Positions 34,118 to 43,730 are shown, counted from the first letter of the stretch. The stretch is 64,000 bases of DNA from Flavobacterium tiangeerense (GCF_007830355.1 NZ_VLKO01000003.1:62231-126230), one strand, 5' to 3'. Program-made: numbers and translations. The notes: generated from the letters alone by a model not told the origin.

Positions 34118-35182
34118 ATGTCGTTACTCATAAAAAAAAATAAAGTAGCTTTTTTACTTCTTGTGGGACTCAATCTATTTGTGGCCTTTGCTGCGAGTTT
34201 TATTTTGCCGAAACGTTTTTTTTATGATGCTGCTATTATTGCTTATGATAAAGGCAATGAAATAGGTTATTTTGGAAGTTACCCATTGACTATTTTGTTT
34301 TATAAAATTACAGGTTTGCGCTATTTGCCTTTTTCGGTAATTGCATTGATTCAGTTTCCTATTTTAATGGGTATTTTGTATAAAATAGGAATTCCAGTTA
34401 CTTTTGAGAAAGTTACAATTAAGAATCTTTTGGTGTATTTGACTTTCACTATTATTGCGATTTTTATGGCAATGCCTTCCAAGGAGTTTATTACTTTTTT
34501 GTACCTCTCCGTAATCGTTTTTTTATTTCAAAATAAGCATTTTTCTTTTCAGAATACCTTATTTATAGCCATGTCTCTTTTTGTGTTTTTTGGAGTTGTA
34601 TATAGGCCTTATTTTGCATTACTGCCTATCGTAGCCATGGGAATGTATTGGGTCACTTGTGTCAAAATTTCGAATCGTACTTTTGCAACTCTTTTTTACG
34701 GAATTGTAGTTGTAATTTTCTTGTCATTGAGTTATGGCTTTATACAAGGAGAATTTTTTTCAGAGCAAAGTAGAGAGCTTATAAATAGTGCCCGATTAGG
34801 ATCTGTTGATGCCAATTCGAGTATTGTTTCTCCTGTAAAAACAGATACTTGGTATGGTGAAATCATAGGGATTTTGTATGGTTTTTTTACTGTAAATGTG
34901 CCGCTTAACGGTTTGAAGCATATTTTTTCTCCACAAATTTTGTTATTCGTAATTTGGCAATTATTTCTGTTTTATATTCTATTGGTTCGATTGGCACGTT
35001 GTATAAAAGACAAAAAAGAATATGTTTACGAGTTATGGATGCTTCTATTTGTATTCTCTTTTTTTATCCTTCAAGGGGTTTTTGAACCTGATTTAGGATC
35101 GGCGATCCGACACAAAATGGGTGTTTTCCCACTAATTTATTATGCTCTTTACTATGACCATTTCCGAAAAGCACTTCAATAA
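34118..35182 (+). CDS. Polytopic membrane protein, possible polysaccharide polymerase
   Basis: 354 residues with roughly nine to ten membrane segments. There is a large loop around 215-255 (EQSRELINSARLGSVDANSS), a usual feature of Wzy-type polymerases. I recognise no diagnostic motif. Position between a flippase and an O-antigen-ligase-like gene, with a 41-bp overlap into the latter, suggests a role in polymerising or transferring the same glycan. EpsG-type polymerase is an alternative. Confidence 0.65.
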   Translation: MSLLIKKNKVAFLLLVGLNLFVAFAASFILPKRFFYDAAIIAYDKGNEIGYFGSYPLTILFYKITGLRYLPFSVIALIQFPILMGILYKIGIPVTFEKVTIKNLLVYLTFTIIAIFMAMPSKEFITFLYLSVIVFLFQNKHFSFQNTLFIAMSLFVFFGVVYRPYFALLPIVAMGMYWVTCVKISNRTFATLFYGIVVVIFLSLSYGFIQGEFFSEQSRELINSARLGSVDANSSIVSPVKTDTWYGEIIGILYGFFTVNVPLNGLKHIFSPQILLFVIWQLFLFYILLVRLARCIKDKKEYVYELWMLLFVFSFFILQGVFEPDLGSAIRHKMGVFPLIYYALYYDHFRKALQ

Positions 35183-36458
35183 AATTTTTTCTTTTTTTTT
35201 GTTGGCGATAGCTTGTACCTTAATTTTTAGGAAGCCTTGTACTTGGTTAATTTTTGCTTTCGCAATTTTTAATATGCTTTATTTCAAAAAAATAAAGTTA
35301 TCTAGAAAGGCTTTGATTTTAGCCAGTATAATTGCGTCGCCTTTTTTACTAGAATTATTGCTGTTTTGGAACAATGATTCTTTTGCTCAAGGTGTTAAAT
35401 CTATAGAAAAGACAGTTGCTTTAGTCTTGTTTCCAATAATTATTTTGGGAAATTACAAACGTATTTCATTTCAAAAATTGCTACAATTTTATGTAAATAG
35501 TACCACGTTGCTAATGATTGTTTTTGCGGTGCGTTTTATATTTGTTTTTCCTGAGCATATCACTAAGTATTGGCATGGAATTCACCTTTGGGAAATGGGT
35601 TATGTTTTTGCAAATTCTATCGGAATTCATGCTCCAGCGCTCAATATGCACTTGGCTTTTGTGAGTATTTCAGCCTTGTACTTGTTATTGCAAAAGTGGC
35701 AAATGAAAAAGAATATTGGATTTGTGTTTTTATCTTTTTTGATATTTGTATTCTCCTTTTTCTTTGTGCTTTTAGTCAATACTCGAATGGCTTTATTAAA
35801 TGTTTTAGTTGGGTATTTATTGGTAGTATTTTCGTTTTTTACAGTACGCTTTGACCTAAAAAAAATAGTGCTTTATACTGTGGTTATTGGTGGTGTGGTG
35901 TGTGGTGTTTTCTTTCTCTTTATTCAAAAAAATCCTTACATGAAAGAAAAATATAGCTCCGTAACTTTTGCATACATGGACAAAGTGGGGAAGCTTGACG
36001 AAATTGATCATCCTGAAATAAAGGTTTTTAATTCTCTCGTAACCAGAGTTTCTATTTGGAAATCGGCTTGGGAATTATCGTTGCAACATTTGCCTTTTGG
36101 CGTTGGAGCTGCGGATGGAAAACCAGAATTAGTAAATTATTATAAACAAACGCATCAGTATTTTTTGGCCAAATATGCTTTTCCTACACACAATCAATTT
36201 TTAGACTCTTTATTGAAGTTTGGTGTTCTAGGACCGTTAGTGGTTTTGCTTTTTATTGGAGCTATTGGCTATTTGGGAATCGATTTAAAAAATGCATTGG
36301 TTTTTTCCTTCTTTTTTCTTTTTTTTACTTCGAATTTGACTGATGATTTTTTATTGCGTTTCGACGGAATTACGTTTAGTGGCTTTTGGTTTTCGATTTT
36401 TGGAAGTCTTTGGCTGCAGCAAAAAAGTAACGTTCATACAACTCCTGAAGTGCTGTAA
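35154..36458 (+). CDS. O-antigen ligase/polymerase family protein (Wzy_C)
   Basis: About 434 residues from the ATG at 35154 (MTISEKHFN); an in-frame ATG at 35142 would add four residues. It has about ten to twelve membrane segments. The large periplasmic loop includes SLVTRVSIWKSAWELSLQHLPFGVGAAD, and the family motif PTHNQFLDSLLKFGVLG contains the conserved His near the ligase active site. WaaL/Wzy proteins join or polymerise undecaprenyl-linked glycans. It overlaps the preceding gene by about 29-41 bp, and its last 83 bp overlap the convergent glycosyltransferase gene. Confidence 0.85.
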   Translation: MTISEKHFNKIFSFFLLAIACTLIFRKPCTWLIFAFAIFNMLYFKKIKLSRKALILASIIASPFLLELLLFWNNDSFAQGVKSIEKTVALVLFPIIILGNYKRISFQKLLQFYVNSTTLLMIVFAVRFIFVFPEHITKYWHGIHLWEMGYVFANSIGIHAPALNMHLAFVSISALYLLLQKWQMKKNIGFVFLSFLIFVFSFFFVLLVNTRMALLNVLVGYLLVVFSFFTVRFDLKKIVLYTVVIGGVVCGVFFLFIQKNPYMKEKYSSVTFAYMDKVGKLDEIDHPEIKVFNSLVTRVSIWKSAWELSLQHLPFGVGAADGKPELVNYYKQTHQYFLAKYAFPTHNQFLDSLLKFGVLGPLVVLLFIGAIGYLGIDLKNALVFSFFFLFFTSNLTDDFLLRFDGITFSGFWFSIFGSLWLQQKSNVHTTPEVL

Positions 36459-37617
36459 AATTCTTCGCTTTATCAAATAAATCTTTACATCTTGTTTTAG
36501 CGTTGTTACCCAATTGAGCTCTGATTTTTGAATCTTCTAGAATTTTGAAGTAGGATGATAATTCTGATATTTCTTGGTATAAAAAGCCAGTCTCTTTTTG
36601 GACAACGGTATCTTTATTGCCATTTATTTTAGTCGCAATTACTGGTTTTTGTAATACCATAGCCTCAAGAACCGCGATAGGTAACCCTTCCCAAAGTGAG
36701 GTTTGAAGATAGATATCTAAAGCATTTATTTGCTCGTACACCTGTTTTTTTTCTAAAAACCAACCTGTGATTTTGATATTTGGTGCTGTAATTTGATTGC
36801 GTTCTTCTCCATCGCCAATCCATAGAAATTGATACTCTGGAAATTCCAAAGCAATGGCATTGAATTGTCTTGGATTCCTAGCTGCAGTAATCCTACCAGC
36901 AATTCCTATAGTTAGTTTTGGATTATTAACGGCTTGTGAATATTTTTCGATAGCAGAAATATCTATTCCATTTCTAATCATTGTGGCTTTTCCTAGTTGT
37001 TTTGCCAATTCAAACTCGGAGTCACCACAAGCGATGGTGATTCCTCCGAAAAATTTTTGAAAGAATTTCTCGATGTACCAATATCCTTTTTTGGCAATTG
37101 GTGCTATATCGGTTCGTAAAAAAGCATAGCCGTGCGGCGTGTAGAAGACAATTGGTTTTGGGTTTAAAAAACTACAAGCAATTCTCCCTAAAACACCTGC
37201 TTTAGAGGAATGTAAATGCACCACATCAGGTTTGATTTTTTGTAGTTCACGTACTAATTTGTGTATAGCACTAAAATCCGAAATGAAGTTTATTTGTCGC
37301 TTCATCTCAATTTTTACAGTTGGAATAGTAGAAAATAATTGGCTTACTTTTTCTGGATCAATTTCTTTGCGATTATCACTGTATAGAATGAAAGTTTGTA
37401 CTTTTTGAAGAATGGTATCGTTTTCAAAATGATGTGTTAGATCTTCAAAATAGGTATAAATGCCTCCACCTAACGCTTCGATAATATGTACAACTTTCAA
37501 ATTTTTATTTTTTGCTTGGGAAACAAAAATAAAGTATTCTTTCACACTTTTACAAAAAACAGCGATACAATTGATGTAAAAATAAATCCAAAAAAGCAAT
37601 TTGTTGTTCCTTAGCAC
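36376..37617 (-). CDS. GT4-family glycosyltransferase
   Basis: 413 residues from a GTG at 37617. The GT-B features are VVHIIEALGGGIYTYF (donor/acceptor loop), VHLHSSKAGVLGR, the central linker TIGIAGRITAARNPRQF, and the nucleotide-sugar motif YLQTSLWEGLPIAVLEAM with E-x7-E. The homologous fold starts at residue 41 (KVVHII), so a TTG at 37500 is a credible alternative start that would remove a hydrophobic 39-residue leader. It runs against its neighbours. Its 3' end overlaps the O-antigen-ligase-like gene by 83 bp, and an interspersed hairpin repeat lies directly upstream. Confidence 0.88.
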   Translation of the reverse strand: MLRNNKLLFWIYFYINCIAVFCKSVKEYFIFVSQAKNKNLKVVHIIEALGGGIYTYFEDLTHHFENDTILQKVQTFILYSDNRKEIDPEKVSQLFSTIPTVKIEMKRQINFISDFSAIHKLVRELQKIKPDVVHLHSSKAGVLGRIACSFLNPKPIVFYTPHGYAFLRTDIAPIAKKGYWYIEKFFQKFFGGITIACGDSEFELAKQLGKATMIRNGIDISAIEKYSQAVNNPKLTIGIAGRITAARNPRQFNAIALEFPEYQFLWIGDGEERNQITAPNIKITGWFLEKKQVYEQINALDIYLQTSLWEGLPIAVLEAMVLQKPVIATKINGNKDTVVQKETGFLYQEISELSSYFKILEDSKIRAQLGNNAKTRCKDLFDKAKNFTALQELYERYFFAAAKDFQKSKTKSH

Positions 37618-37618
37618 C

Positions 37619-37680
37619 GGGAGCAGCGGTATCCTTTGCTTTTTCGTTTAAAAAGCAAAGATATAGCGAATCACGGGACG
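37619..37680. repeat. Interspersed hairpin repeat, copy A
   Basis: GCAGCGGTATCCTTTGC, then a stem (TTTGCTTTTT/AAAAAGCAAA), then GATATAGCGAA and CGGGAC. The same order of conserved blocks occurs in copy B (59931-59998) in the opposite orientation. Copy A lies at the start of the GT4 gene. Confidence 0.7.
37656..37663 (-). promoter_or_regulatory. Possible -7 box of the GT4 gene within repeat copy A
   Basis: The minus strand reads TATCTTTG, formed by the right arm of the repeat hairpin. It may be a promoter or just part of the repeat. Confidence 0.35.
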
Positions 37681-37763
37681 ATATGTCCTAGAAAGCCTTT
37701 TACTTCCTGCTTCAAATTTAAAAAGAAAGAAGGGGTTTGTGAGTGAGTTTTCTTCAAATCAAT

Positions 37764-37771
37764 TACATTTG
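37764..37771 (+). promoter_or_regulatory. -7 box of the UDP-glucuronate decarboxylase gene
   Basis: TACATTTG, a perfect TAnnTTTG match 19 bp before the ATG at 37791. Confidence 0.6.
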
Positions 37772-37790
37772 TTACGTTTAAATAATTACT

Positions 37791-38774
37791 ATGAAAAGAA
37801 TACTTATCACCGGAGCCGCAGGATTTTTAGGATCACATCTTTGTGACCGTTTCATAAAAGAAGGCTACCATGTTATTGGGATGGATAATCTCATTACGGG
37901 AGATTTAAAAAATATTGAGCATCTTTTCAAATTGGAGCAGTTTGAATTTTACCATCATGACATCACCAAGTTTGTTCATGTCCCTGGAAATTTAGACTAT
38001 ATTTTACACTTTGCATCGCCTGCAAGTCCTATTGATTATTTAAAAATCCCTATACAAACCTTGAAAGTAGGTTCCCTTGGTACTCATAATTTATTGGGTT
38101 TAGCCAGAGTAAAAAAAGCTAGAATCCTTATTGCATCTACTTCTGAAGTGTATGGAGATCCATTGGTACACCCACAAACAGAAGAATATTATGGAAACGT
38201 AAATACCATTGGCCCTCGCGGCGTGTATGACGAAGCCAAACGTTTTCAAGAATCAATCACGATGGCGTATCACACTTTTCATGGTGTAGAAACCCGCATT
38301 GTTCGAATTTTCAATACATACGGACCAAGAATGCGCCTCAATGACGGACGTGTTATTCCAGCTTTTATTGGTCAAGCTATTCGTGGCGAGGATTTAACCA
38401 TTTTTGGAGATGGTATGCAAACCCGTTCTTTTTGTTATGTGGATGATCAGGTTGAAGGTATTTTTAGGTTATTACATTCTGATTATGTTTTGCCTGTAAA
38501 TATTGGAAATCCAGACGAAATTACTATTAAAGATTTTGCCGAAGAAATCATAAAGCTTACCGGTACCAGTCAAAAAGTGGTCTATCACCCTTTACCAATA
38601 AATGACCCGTTGCAGCGCCAACCAGATACAACTAAAGCCAAAGAATTGCTTGGTTGGGAAGCTAAAGTAGGCCGTGCCGAAGGTATGAAAATTACTTATG
38701 AGTATTTTAAATCTTTATCTAAGGAAGAACTATCCAAAGAGGAGCACAAGGATTTTTCTAAGTATATTTTCTAA
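37791..38774 (+). CDS. UDP-glucuronic acid decarboxylase (UDP-xylose synthase)
   Basis: 327 residues. It is an extended short-chain dehydrogenase with the NAD-binding motif GAAGFLGSH (8-16), the catalytic [10 protein letters not shown] (115-124) and Y146-x3-K150 (YDEAK). [10 protein letters not shown] and the late segment [10 protein letters not shown] are diagnostic of UXS enzymes, which oxidise and decarboxylate UDP-GlcA to UDP-xylose. UDP-glucose dehydrogenase is not in the window. It implies xylose or a derivative in the surface glycan. It opens the second part of the polysaccharide locus. Confidence 0.94.
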   Translation: MKRILITGAAGFLGSHLCDRFIKEGYHVIGMDNLITGDLKNIEHLFKLEQFEFYHHDITKFVHVPGNLDYILHFASPASPIDYLKIPIQTLKVGSLGTHNLLGLARVKKARILIASTSEVYGDPLVHPQTEEYYGNVNTIGPRGVYDEAKRFQESITMAYHTFHGVETRIVRIFNTYGPRMRLNDGRVIPAFIGQAIRGEDLTIFGDGMQTRSFCYVDDQVEGIFRLLHSDYVLPVNIGNPDEITIKDFAEEIIKLTGTSQKVVYHPLPINDPLQRQPDTTKAKELLGWEAKVGRAEGMKITYEYFKSLSKEELSKEEHKDFSKYIF

Positions 38775-38887
38775 AAATTTGTTTTCCTTTCATTCTATAC
38801 TCAAATCGAATGGCTGCAAGAACATTTCATATTTTTAAAATAGTACCAAAGCAAGTATGATTACATGCCATTTTAATTTGTAATACA

Positions 38888-40240
38888 TTGAAAACCAAAA
38901 CAGGAAGATATTCGGGCTACATTCGTCCCTTTTCATTTGCCATTGATTTATTGATAATCAATGTCTTGCTATGGTATATGACTGATTTTCCTGTAAAGAC
39001 ACCTTTTTATCCTGTATTAATAAGTTTAAGCTGGTTTATCATTGCTGCCAGTTTGGGTTTTTATGAAGTTTACAGGTATACCAAAGTTATTTCGATACTA
39101 AATTGTGCCTTAAAACAAGGGATATTATTTACTCTTTTTTGTCTTGCCTTAGCTTTTTACAAATCAGATAATTCAAGTTTTCAAAGTATTGGTTTTTATA
39201 CATCTGTATCACTATTCTTAATTTTAATCGTTAAGCTTTCTATTTATTATTTTTTAAGAAAATACAGATTATTATATGGTGGAAACTTTAGAAAAGTAAT
39301 TTTGATGGGTAATGCAAAAAGTACTGAGCCTTTACAACATTTTTTTACAGAGAACCCAGATTATGGATACAAACTTGAGCGTATTTTTGAGCTAGAAAAA
39401 AATAAATCTAAAACCCTCAAGGAAAGCTTTGAGTATGTACTAGAGCATCAAATTGATGAATTGTATTGTTCTATGAGTGATTTAAACCAAAATCAAATCA
39501 ATGAAATTGTTTTTTTTGCCGATAATAATTTGAAGACCTTAAAGTTTATTCCCAGCGAAAAACAAATTCTTTCCCGGAATTTCACCTTTGAATATTACAA
39601 TTATATTCCTGTAATATCACTGCGTAACATTCTACTTGATGATACCTTAAACAAGGTCATTAAGCGTGTTTTTGATATTGTTTTTTCATTGATCATAATT
39701 GCAGGAGTGCTCTCGTGGTTGACACCTATAATGGCTTTATTTATCAAATTGGAGTCAAAAGGGCCTTTGTTTTTTATCCAAAAAAGAAATGGATTGAATT
39801 ACAAAGAATTCTTTTGTTATAAGTTTAGATCTATGGAGCTTAATGAGGAAGCCCACTTGAATCAAGTATCAAAAAATGATATTAGAGTTACTAGGGTAGG
39901 TCGTTTTATAAGAAAGACTAGTATTGATGAATTGCCACAATTTTTTAATGTTTTACTCGGCGAAATGTCAGTAGTAGGCCCTAGACCACACATGGTGAGT
40001 CACACCCAGATGTATGCGCTTACTGTGGATAAATTTATGGTACGTCATTTTATAAAACCAGGTATCACTGGACTCGCTCAAACAAAAGGTTTTAGAGGAG
40101 AAGTGGAGACCGATAAGGACATTATCAATAGAGTAAAATATGATATTTTTTACATGGAAAATTGGTCTATTTTATTAGATATTAAAATCATTTTTTTGAC
40201 AATTTACAATACGATTCGGGGCGATAAAAAAGCATATTGA
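38888..40240 (+). CDS. Initiating undecaprenyl-phosphate sugar phosphotransferase (WcaJ/WbaP type)
   Basis: 450 residues with a TTG start at 38888. Four to five N-terminal membrane segments (about 12-130) are followed by a CoA-binding-like domain and, from about 255, the catalytic bacterial sugar transferase domain: the re-entrant helix KRVFDIVFSLIIIAGVLSW, FIQKRNGLNYKEFFCYKFRSM, RKTSIDELPQFFNVLLGEMSVVGPRPH, and the ITGLAQTKGFRGE region. This enzyme transfers a hexose-1-phosphate from a nucleotide sugar to undecaprenyl phosphate and begins repeat-unit synthesis. GT2 follows after 1 bp. Confidence 0.93.
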   Translation: MKTKTGRYSGYIRPFSFAIDLLIINVLLWYMTDFPVKTPFYPVLISLSWFIIAASLGFYEVYRYTKVISILNCALKQGILFTLFCLALAFYKSDNSSFQSIGFYTSVSLFLILIVKLSIYYFLRKYRLLYGGNFRKVILMGNAKSTEPLQHFFTENPDYGYKLERIFELEKNKSKTLKESFEYVLEHQIDELYCSMSDLNQNQINEIVFFADNNLKTLKFIPSEKQILSRNFTFEYYNYIPVISLRNILLDDTLNKVIKRVFDIVFSLIIIAGVLSWLTPIMALFIKLESKGPLFFIQKRNGLNYKEFFCYKFRSMELNEEAHLNQVSKNDIRVTRVGRFIRKTSIDELPQFFNVLLGEMSVVGPRPHMVSHTQMYALTVDKFMVRHFIKPGITGLAQTKGFRGEVETDKDIINRVKYDIFYMENWSILLDIKIIFLTIYNTIRGDKKAY

Positions 40241-40241
40241 T

Positions 40242-41012
40242 ATGAAAAACAATTTAGTATCTATCCTAATGCCCTGCTACAATTCAGAGAAGTACATTCT
40301 TGAATCTATTCTTTCAGTACAGCAACAAACTCACACAAATTGGGAATTGATTCTAGTTGATGATTTTTCAAGTGATAGCACTGTATCTATTGCTACAGCA
40401 ATTGCTAATCAAGACAACCGAATACGTATTTTTAAACTCCCTACAAACTCAGGAACAGGTATTGCTAGAAATACAGCTTTATCAAAAGCCACTGGAGATT
40501 ACATTGCTTTCTTGGATGCTGATGATAAATGGAAACCCAATAAGCTAGAACTACAATTGCAATTCATGCAGCAGCATAAATTACCATTTACTTTTTCTTT
40601 TTACGAATGTATTAATGAAGCAGGAACATTGTTAGATAAACGCGTAGAGGCACCAAAAAAACTTACGTATAGGCAACTTTTTTTTTGTAACTACATAGGC
40701 AATCTCACTGGGATTTATGATGTTTCTTTCTACGGAAAAATCCCTATTGCTCAATCTAGAAAAAGACAAGACTGGATGATGTGGCTTACCATCCTAAAAC
40801 CTATAAAAAAAGTGCAGCCCGTACCCGAAAGTTTAGCGTTTTATAGAGTAAGGGACAACTCTATTTCGGCTGGTAAAATGGCTTTACTCAAACATAATTT
40901 TGCAGTATATCGTTCTTTTCATGGATACAACATAATACTGGCATTATTGTGTATGTTAGGTTTCCTGTTTACGCAACTTTTAGTCAAGCCGCTCTACACA
41001 AAAAACTTATAG
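40242..41012 (+). CDS. GT2-family glycosyltransferase
   Basis: 256 residues. It is a GT-A fold enzyme: VSILMPCYNSEKYILESILSVQQQT at the N-terminus, the VDDFSSDSTV segment, and the metal-binding DADDKW near residue 92. A hydrophobic stretch at the C-terminus (NIILALLCMLGFLFTQLLV) may anchor it. It starts 1 bp after the initiating transferase gene, so it is probably translated from the same mRNA and adds a sugar to the growing repeat unit. Its stop overlaps the convergent CapK-like gene by 6 bp. Confidence 0.92.
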   Translation: MKNNLVSILMPCYNSEKYILESILSVQQQTHTNWELILVDDFSSDSTVSIATAIANQDNRIRIFKLPTNSGTGIARNTALSKATGDYIAFLDADDKWKPNKLELQLQFMQQHKLPFTFSFYECINEAGTLLDKRVEAPKKLTYRQLFFCNYIGNLTGIYDVSFYGKIPIAQSRKRQDWMMWLTILKPIKKVQPVPESLAFYRVRDNSISAGKMALLKHNFAVYRSFHGYNIILALLCMLGFLFTQLLVKPLYTKNL

Positions 41013-42317
41013 CATAGAGATAAACTGTTTTAGTTTACCTCTATTGGCTCTATCTAAAATATTTTTTCGGATAAATGTAATGCTCAAATTAGGCTCTAGA
41101 TATAAAGAAATTGCAGCTTCAATTTTTTTAATTTGATTGGAAACGAGTTCTTTTTCACTTACATAATCAATTTCAAAACAATCTAATTTAGTTTGTTTGA
41201 TGGTAAATTCTTTTACATTTCCATCATCTTCAATGATACTTTTAGTCACGTAATAAAAAGTTAGTCCTGCTGATTTTTTTCCGCTAGGCAAAACAACCAC
41301 ATCATTGGAGCGCCCAATTAATTGTTGTAAAATGGGCTTTTGTAAGGTGCTTTTTTTATCCAAAATGCCAATATCACCAATATCATACCTTATAAACGGA
41401 TGCGCTTTATTGTACAAAGAGGTAATGACAACACGGCCAGCTTGACCATGAGGAACTGCTTTATTATTTTGGTCTAAAATTTCAACAAATAAGGTTTCAG
41501 AGTTTACCTGCCACAATCCTTCAGGATTTTGAAACGCAATCAAATCCAGCTCAGAAGCACCGTATTCATTAACAATAGGAACTCCAAGTTGTTTTTCTAA
41601 TAAAATTTTATCGTCATCAAAAAGCATTTCAGAGGTAACCATACATACCTTCAAACTAGGACAAACACTGGTTAGTACAATATTTTTTTGCTGTAAAAAT
41701 TTAGCAAACAAAACAATAGCGCTGGTATATCCATTGATGTAATCAAATTTTTTTTGGCTAAAGTTTTTCAAAATCGATTCTAATACAACATCTGACAAAT
41801 CAAATACAGAAAACCGATACCGATGACTCAAGAAATCTTTGAACCGTTCTTTTTTATTTCCAATAAAATCCATCGGGATGCCATAAAACCGGGCTTGGTA
41901 AGAGGTATTAAAATCAATGCCGTACCAACCAAAACGGTACATGTTTGAAGCCCAAGTTAAAGCATGAGAATAATTATCTTTTGCAAATATAAATGGAGTA
42001 CCGCTTGAGCCAGACGTTTTGTTTGTATAGCAGTTTTTTAAAGTATATCCACTAGAAAGTCTTTCTTGAAGAGGTTTTTGTAAATTTTGTTTGGTCAAAA
42101 TGGGTAAATCATCCCAATTTTTATAATTTTTTGTACCTACAAGTTCATTGTAAAACGTATTGTTTTCTAAATGATACTGAACAATTTCTCGTTTCTTTCT
42201 CTCAATAAATTGCTCATGTTCTTGCGGTGTTTGTGCAATTATTTTTAGTAATTCCTGCCGTGCTTTACGAATGGGAAACCCGTTCCATTGCAGTGCTATA
42301 TCAAATAATCGAAACAT
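41007..42317 (-). CDS. Phenylacetate-CoA ligase-like adenylate-forming protein (CapK family)
   Basis: 436 residues. The adenylation signature TNKTSGSSGTPF (P-loop-like, near residue 100), the VNEYGASELDLIAFQ block, HPFIRYDIGDIG and the C-terminal NRGKLKQF lysine region mark the PaaK/CapK family. Members beside capsule loci are annotated CapK, whose exact reaction is unknown; they may activate an acyl group for glycan decoration. It runs opposite to the neighbouring polysaccharide genes. Confidence 0.9.
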   Translation of the reverse strand: MFRLFDIALQWNGFPIRKARQELLKIIAQTPQEHEQFIERKKREIVQYHLENNTFYNELVGTKNYKNWDDLPILTKQNLQKPLQERLSSGYTLKNCYTNKTSGSSGTPFIFAKDNYSHALTWASNMYRFGWYGIDFNTSYQARFYGIPMDFIGNKKERFKDFLSHRYRFSVFDLSDVVLESILKNFSQKKFDYINGYTSAIVLFAKFLQQKNIVLTSVCPSLKVCMVTSEMLFDDDKILLEKQLGVPIVNEYGASELDLIAFQNPEGLWQVNSETLFVEILDQNNKAVPHGQAGRVVITSLYNKAHPFIRYDIGDIGILDKKSTLQKPILQQLIGRSNDVVVLPSGKKSAGLTFYYVTKSIIEDDGNVKEFTIKQTKLDCFEIDYVSEKELVSNQIKKIEAAISLYLEPNLSITFIRKNILDRANRGKLKQFISML

Positions 42318-42396
42318 TTTTAGGGAGTATTATGTAATCAAAAATAGTATTTATGTATCACTTATTAGTTGCTTTGGGGAAGTTTTTACTATTTAA

Positions 42397-42428
42397 TTGT
42401 TTTTTGAGTTCAAAACCAATTATTTTTG
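42397..42428 (+). promoter_or_regulatory. Promoter of purD, deciding its start
   Basis: TTG (42397-42399), 21 bp, TATTTTTG (42421-42428). It lies after the first in-frame ATG (42353) and 23 bp before the ATG at 42452, which supports the latter as the true start. Confidence 0.75.
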
Positions 42429-42451
42429 CAAGACAACTAAAAACAACACAC

Positions 42452-43726
42452 ATGACAATTTTACTACTCGGTTCTGGCGGAAGAGAGCACGCATTTGCTT
42501 GGAAAATGGTTCAAAGCCCATTATGCGAAAAACTTTTTGTAGCTCCTGGAAATGCAGGAACTGCTGCCATTGCAACCAATCTTGCTATGAGTCCAACCGA
42601 TTTTGAAGCCATAAAAGCATTTGCCATTCAAGAGAATGTAGGCATGGTGGTTGTAGGTCCCGAGGATCCATTGGTAAAAGGGATTTATGATTTCTTTTTA
42701 AATGATCCAGCTTTACATCATATTCCTGTTATTGGTCCTTCAAAAATAGGCGCTCAGCTAGAAGGGAGTAAGGAATTTGCAAAGGAATTTTTAATCAAAC
42801 ACAACATCCCAACAGCTGCTTATGATAGTTTTACAGCCGAAACCGTAGAACAAGGATGTGAATTCTTAGAAACATTACAACCTCCGTATGTGTTAAAAGC
42901 AGATGGTTTGGCTGCTGGTAAAGGCGTTTTAATCATTCAGGATTTGGCTGAAGCCAAAGAAGAATTAAGAAACATGCTCGTACATCAAAAATTTGGTGTA
43001 GCCAGTTCGAAAGTAGTTATCGAAGAATTTCTGGACGGAATAGAATTGAGCTGTTTTGTACTCACAGACGGAAAAAGTTATAAAATCTTGCCAACTGCTA
43101 AGGATTACAAGCGCATTGGCGAAGGCGATACAGGACTTAATACAGGCGGTATGGGAGCTGTTTCTCCAGTTCCTTATGTAGATGCCGTTTTAATGGAAAA
43201 AATAGAAACACGCATTGTAAAACCTACAATTGATGGTTTTCAAAAAGATGGAATAGCCTACAAAGGTTTTGTTTTCATAGGGTTGATCAATGTTAATAAT
43301 GAACCTATTGTTATTGAATACAATGTAAGAATGGGAGATCCAGAGACTGAAGTAGTAATCCCAAGATTAAAAACTGATTTGGTTGAATTATTTTTGGCTG
43401 TAGCCAATGAAAAACTGGACGAAATCAACTTAGAAATTGATCCAAGAAGTGCCACTACGGTGATGCTGGTATCTGGAGGTTATCCAGAAGATTTTGAAAA
43501 AGGAAAAGTAATTACGGGACTAGAAAACGTTCAAGATTCAATTGTATTTCATGCTGGAACTAAGCTAGACCAAGGAGCTGTTGTTTCAAATGGGGGTAGA
43601 GTGCTAGCCATTACATCGTACGGGAATGATTTTCAAGAGGCCATAAAAAAATCTTACCAAAACATAGACAAGCTACATTTTGATAAGATGTTTTTTAGAA
43701 AAGACATTGGAAATGATCTTAAATAA
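42452..43726 (+). CDS. purD: Phosphoribosylamine--glycine ligase
   Basis: 424 residues from the ATG at 42452. The reading frame is open further upstream, but a good promoter lies inside that extension, and PurD proteins start with MxILLLGSGGREHAFAWK. PurD is the second enzyme of de novo purine synthesis, joining glycine to phosphoribosylamine with ATP. The ATP-grasp fold is visible through PYVLKADGLAAGKGV, the VVIEEFLDGIELS segment, GDTGLNTGGMGAVSP and VEYNVRMGDPE-like VIEYNVRMGDPETE. A terminator follows. Confidence 0.97.
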   Translation: MTILLLGSGGREHAFAWKMVQSPLCEKLFVAPGNAGTAAIATNLAMSPTDFEAIKAFAIQENVGMVVVGPEDPLVKGIYDFFLNDPALHHIPVIGPSKIGAQLEGSKEFAKEFLIKHNIPTAAYDSFTAETVEQGCEFLETLQPPYVLKADGLAAGKGVLIIQDLAEAKEELRNMLVHQKFGVASSKVVIEEFLDGIELSCFVLTDGKSYKILPTAKDYKRIGEGDTGLNTGGMGAVSPVPYVDAVLMEKIETRIVKPTIDGFQKDGIAYKGFVFIGLINVNNEPIVIEYNVRMGDPETEVVIPRLKTDLVELFLAVANEKLDEINLEIDPRSATTVMLVSGGYPEDFEKGKVITGLENVQDSIVFHAGTKLDQGAVVSNGGRVLAITSYGNDFQEAIKKSYQNIDKLHFDKMFFRKDIGNDLK

Positions 43727-43730
43727 CAAA

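Noticed and set aside
37619..37680. Insertion-sequence end
   Set aside because: No transposase, no matching terminal inverted repeat pair and no target duplication; it matches a stand-alone hairpin repeat with a second copy at 59931.
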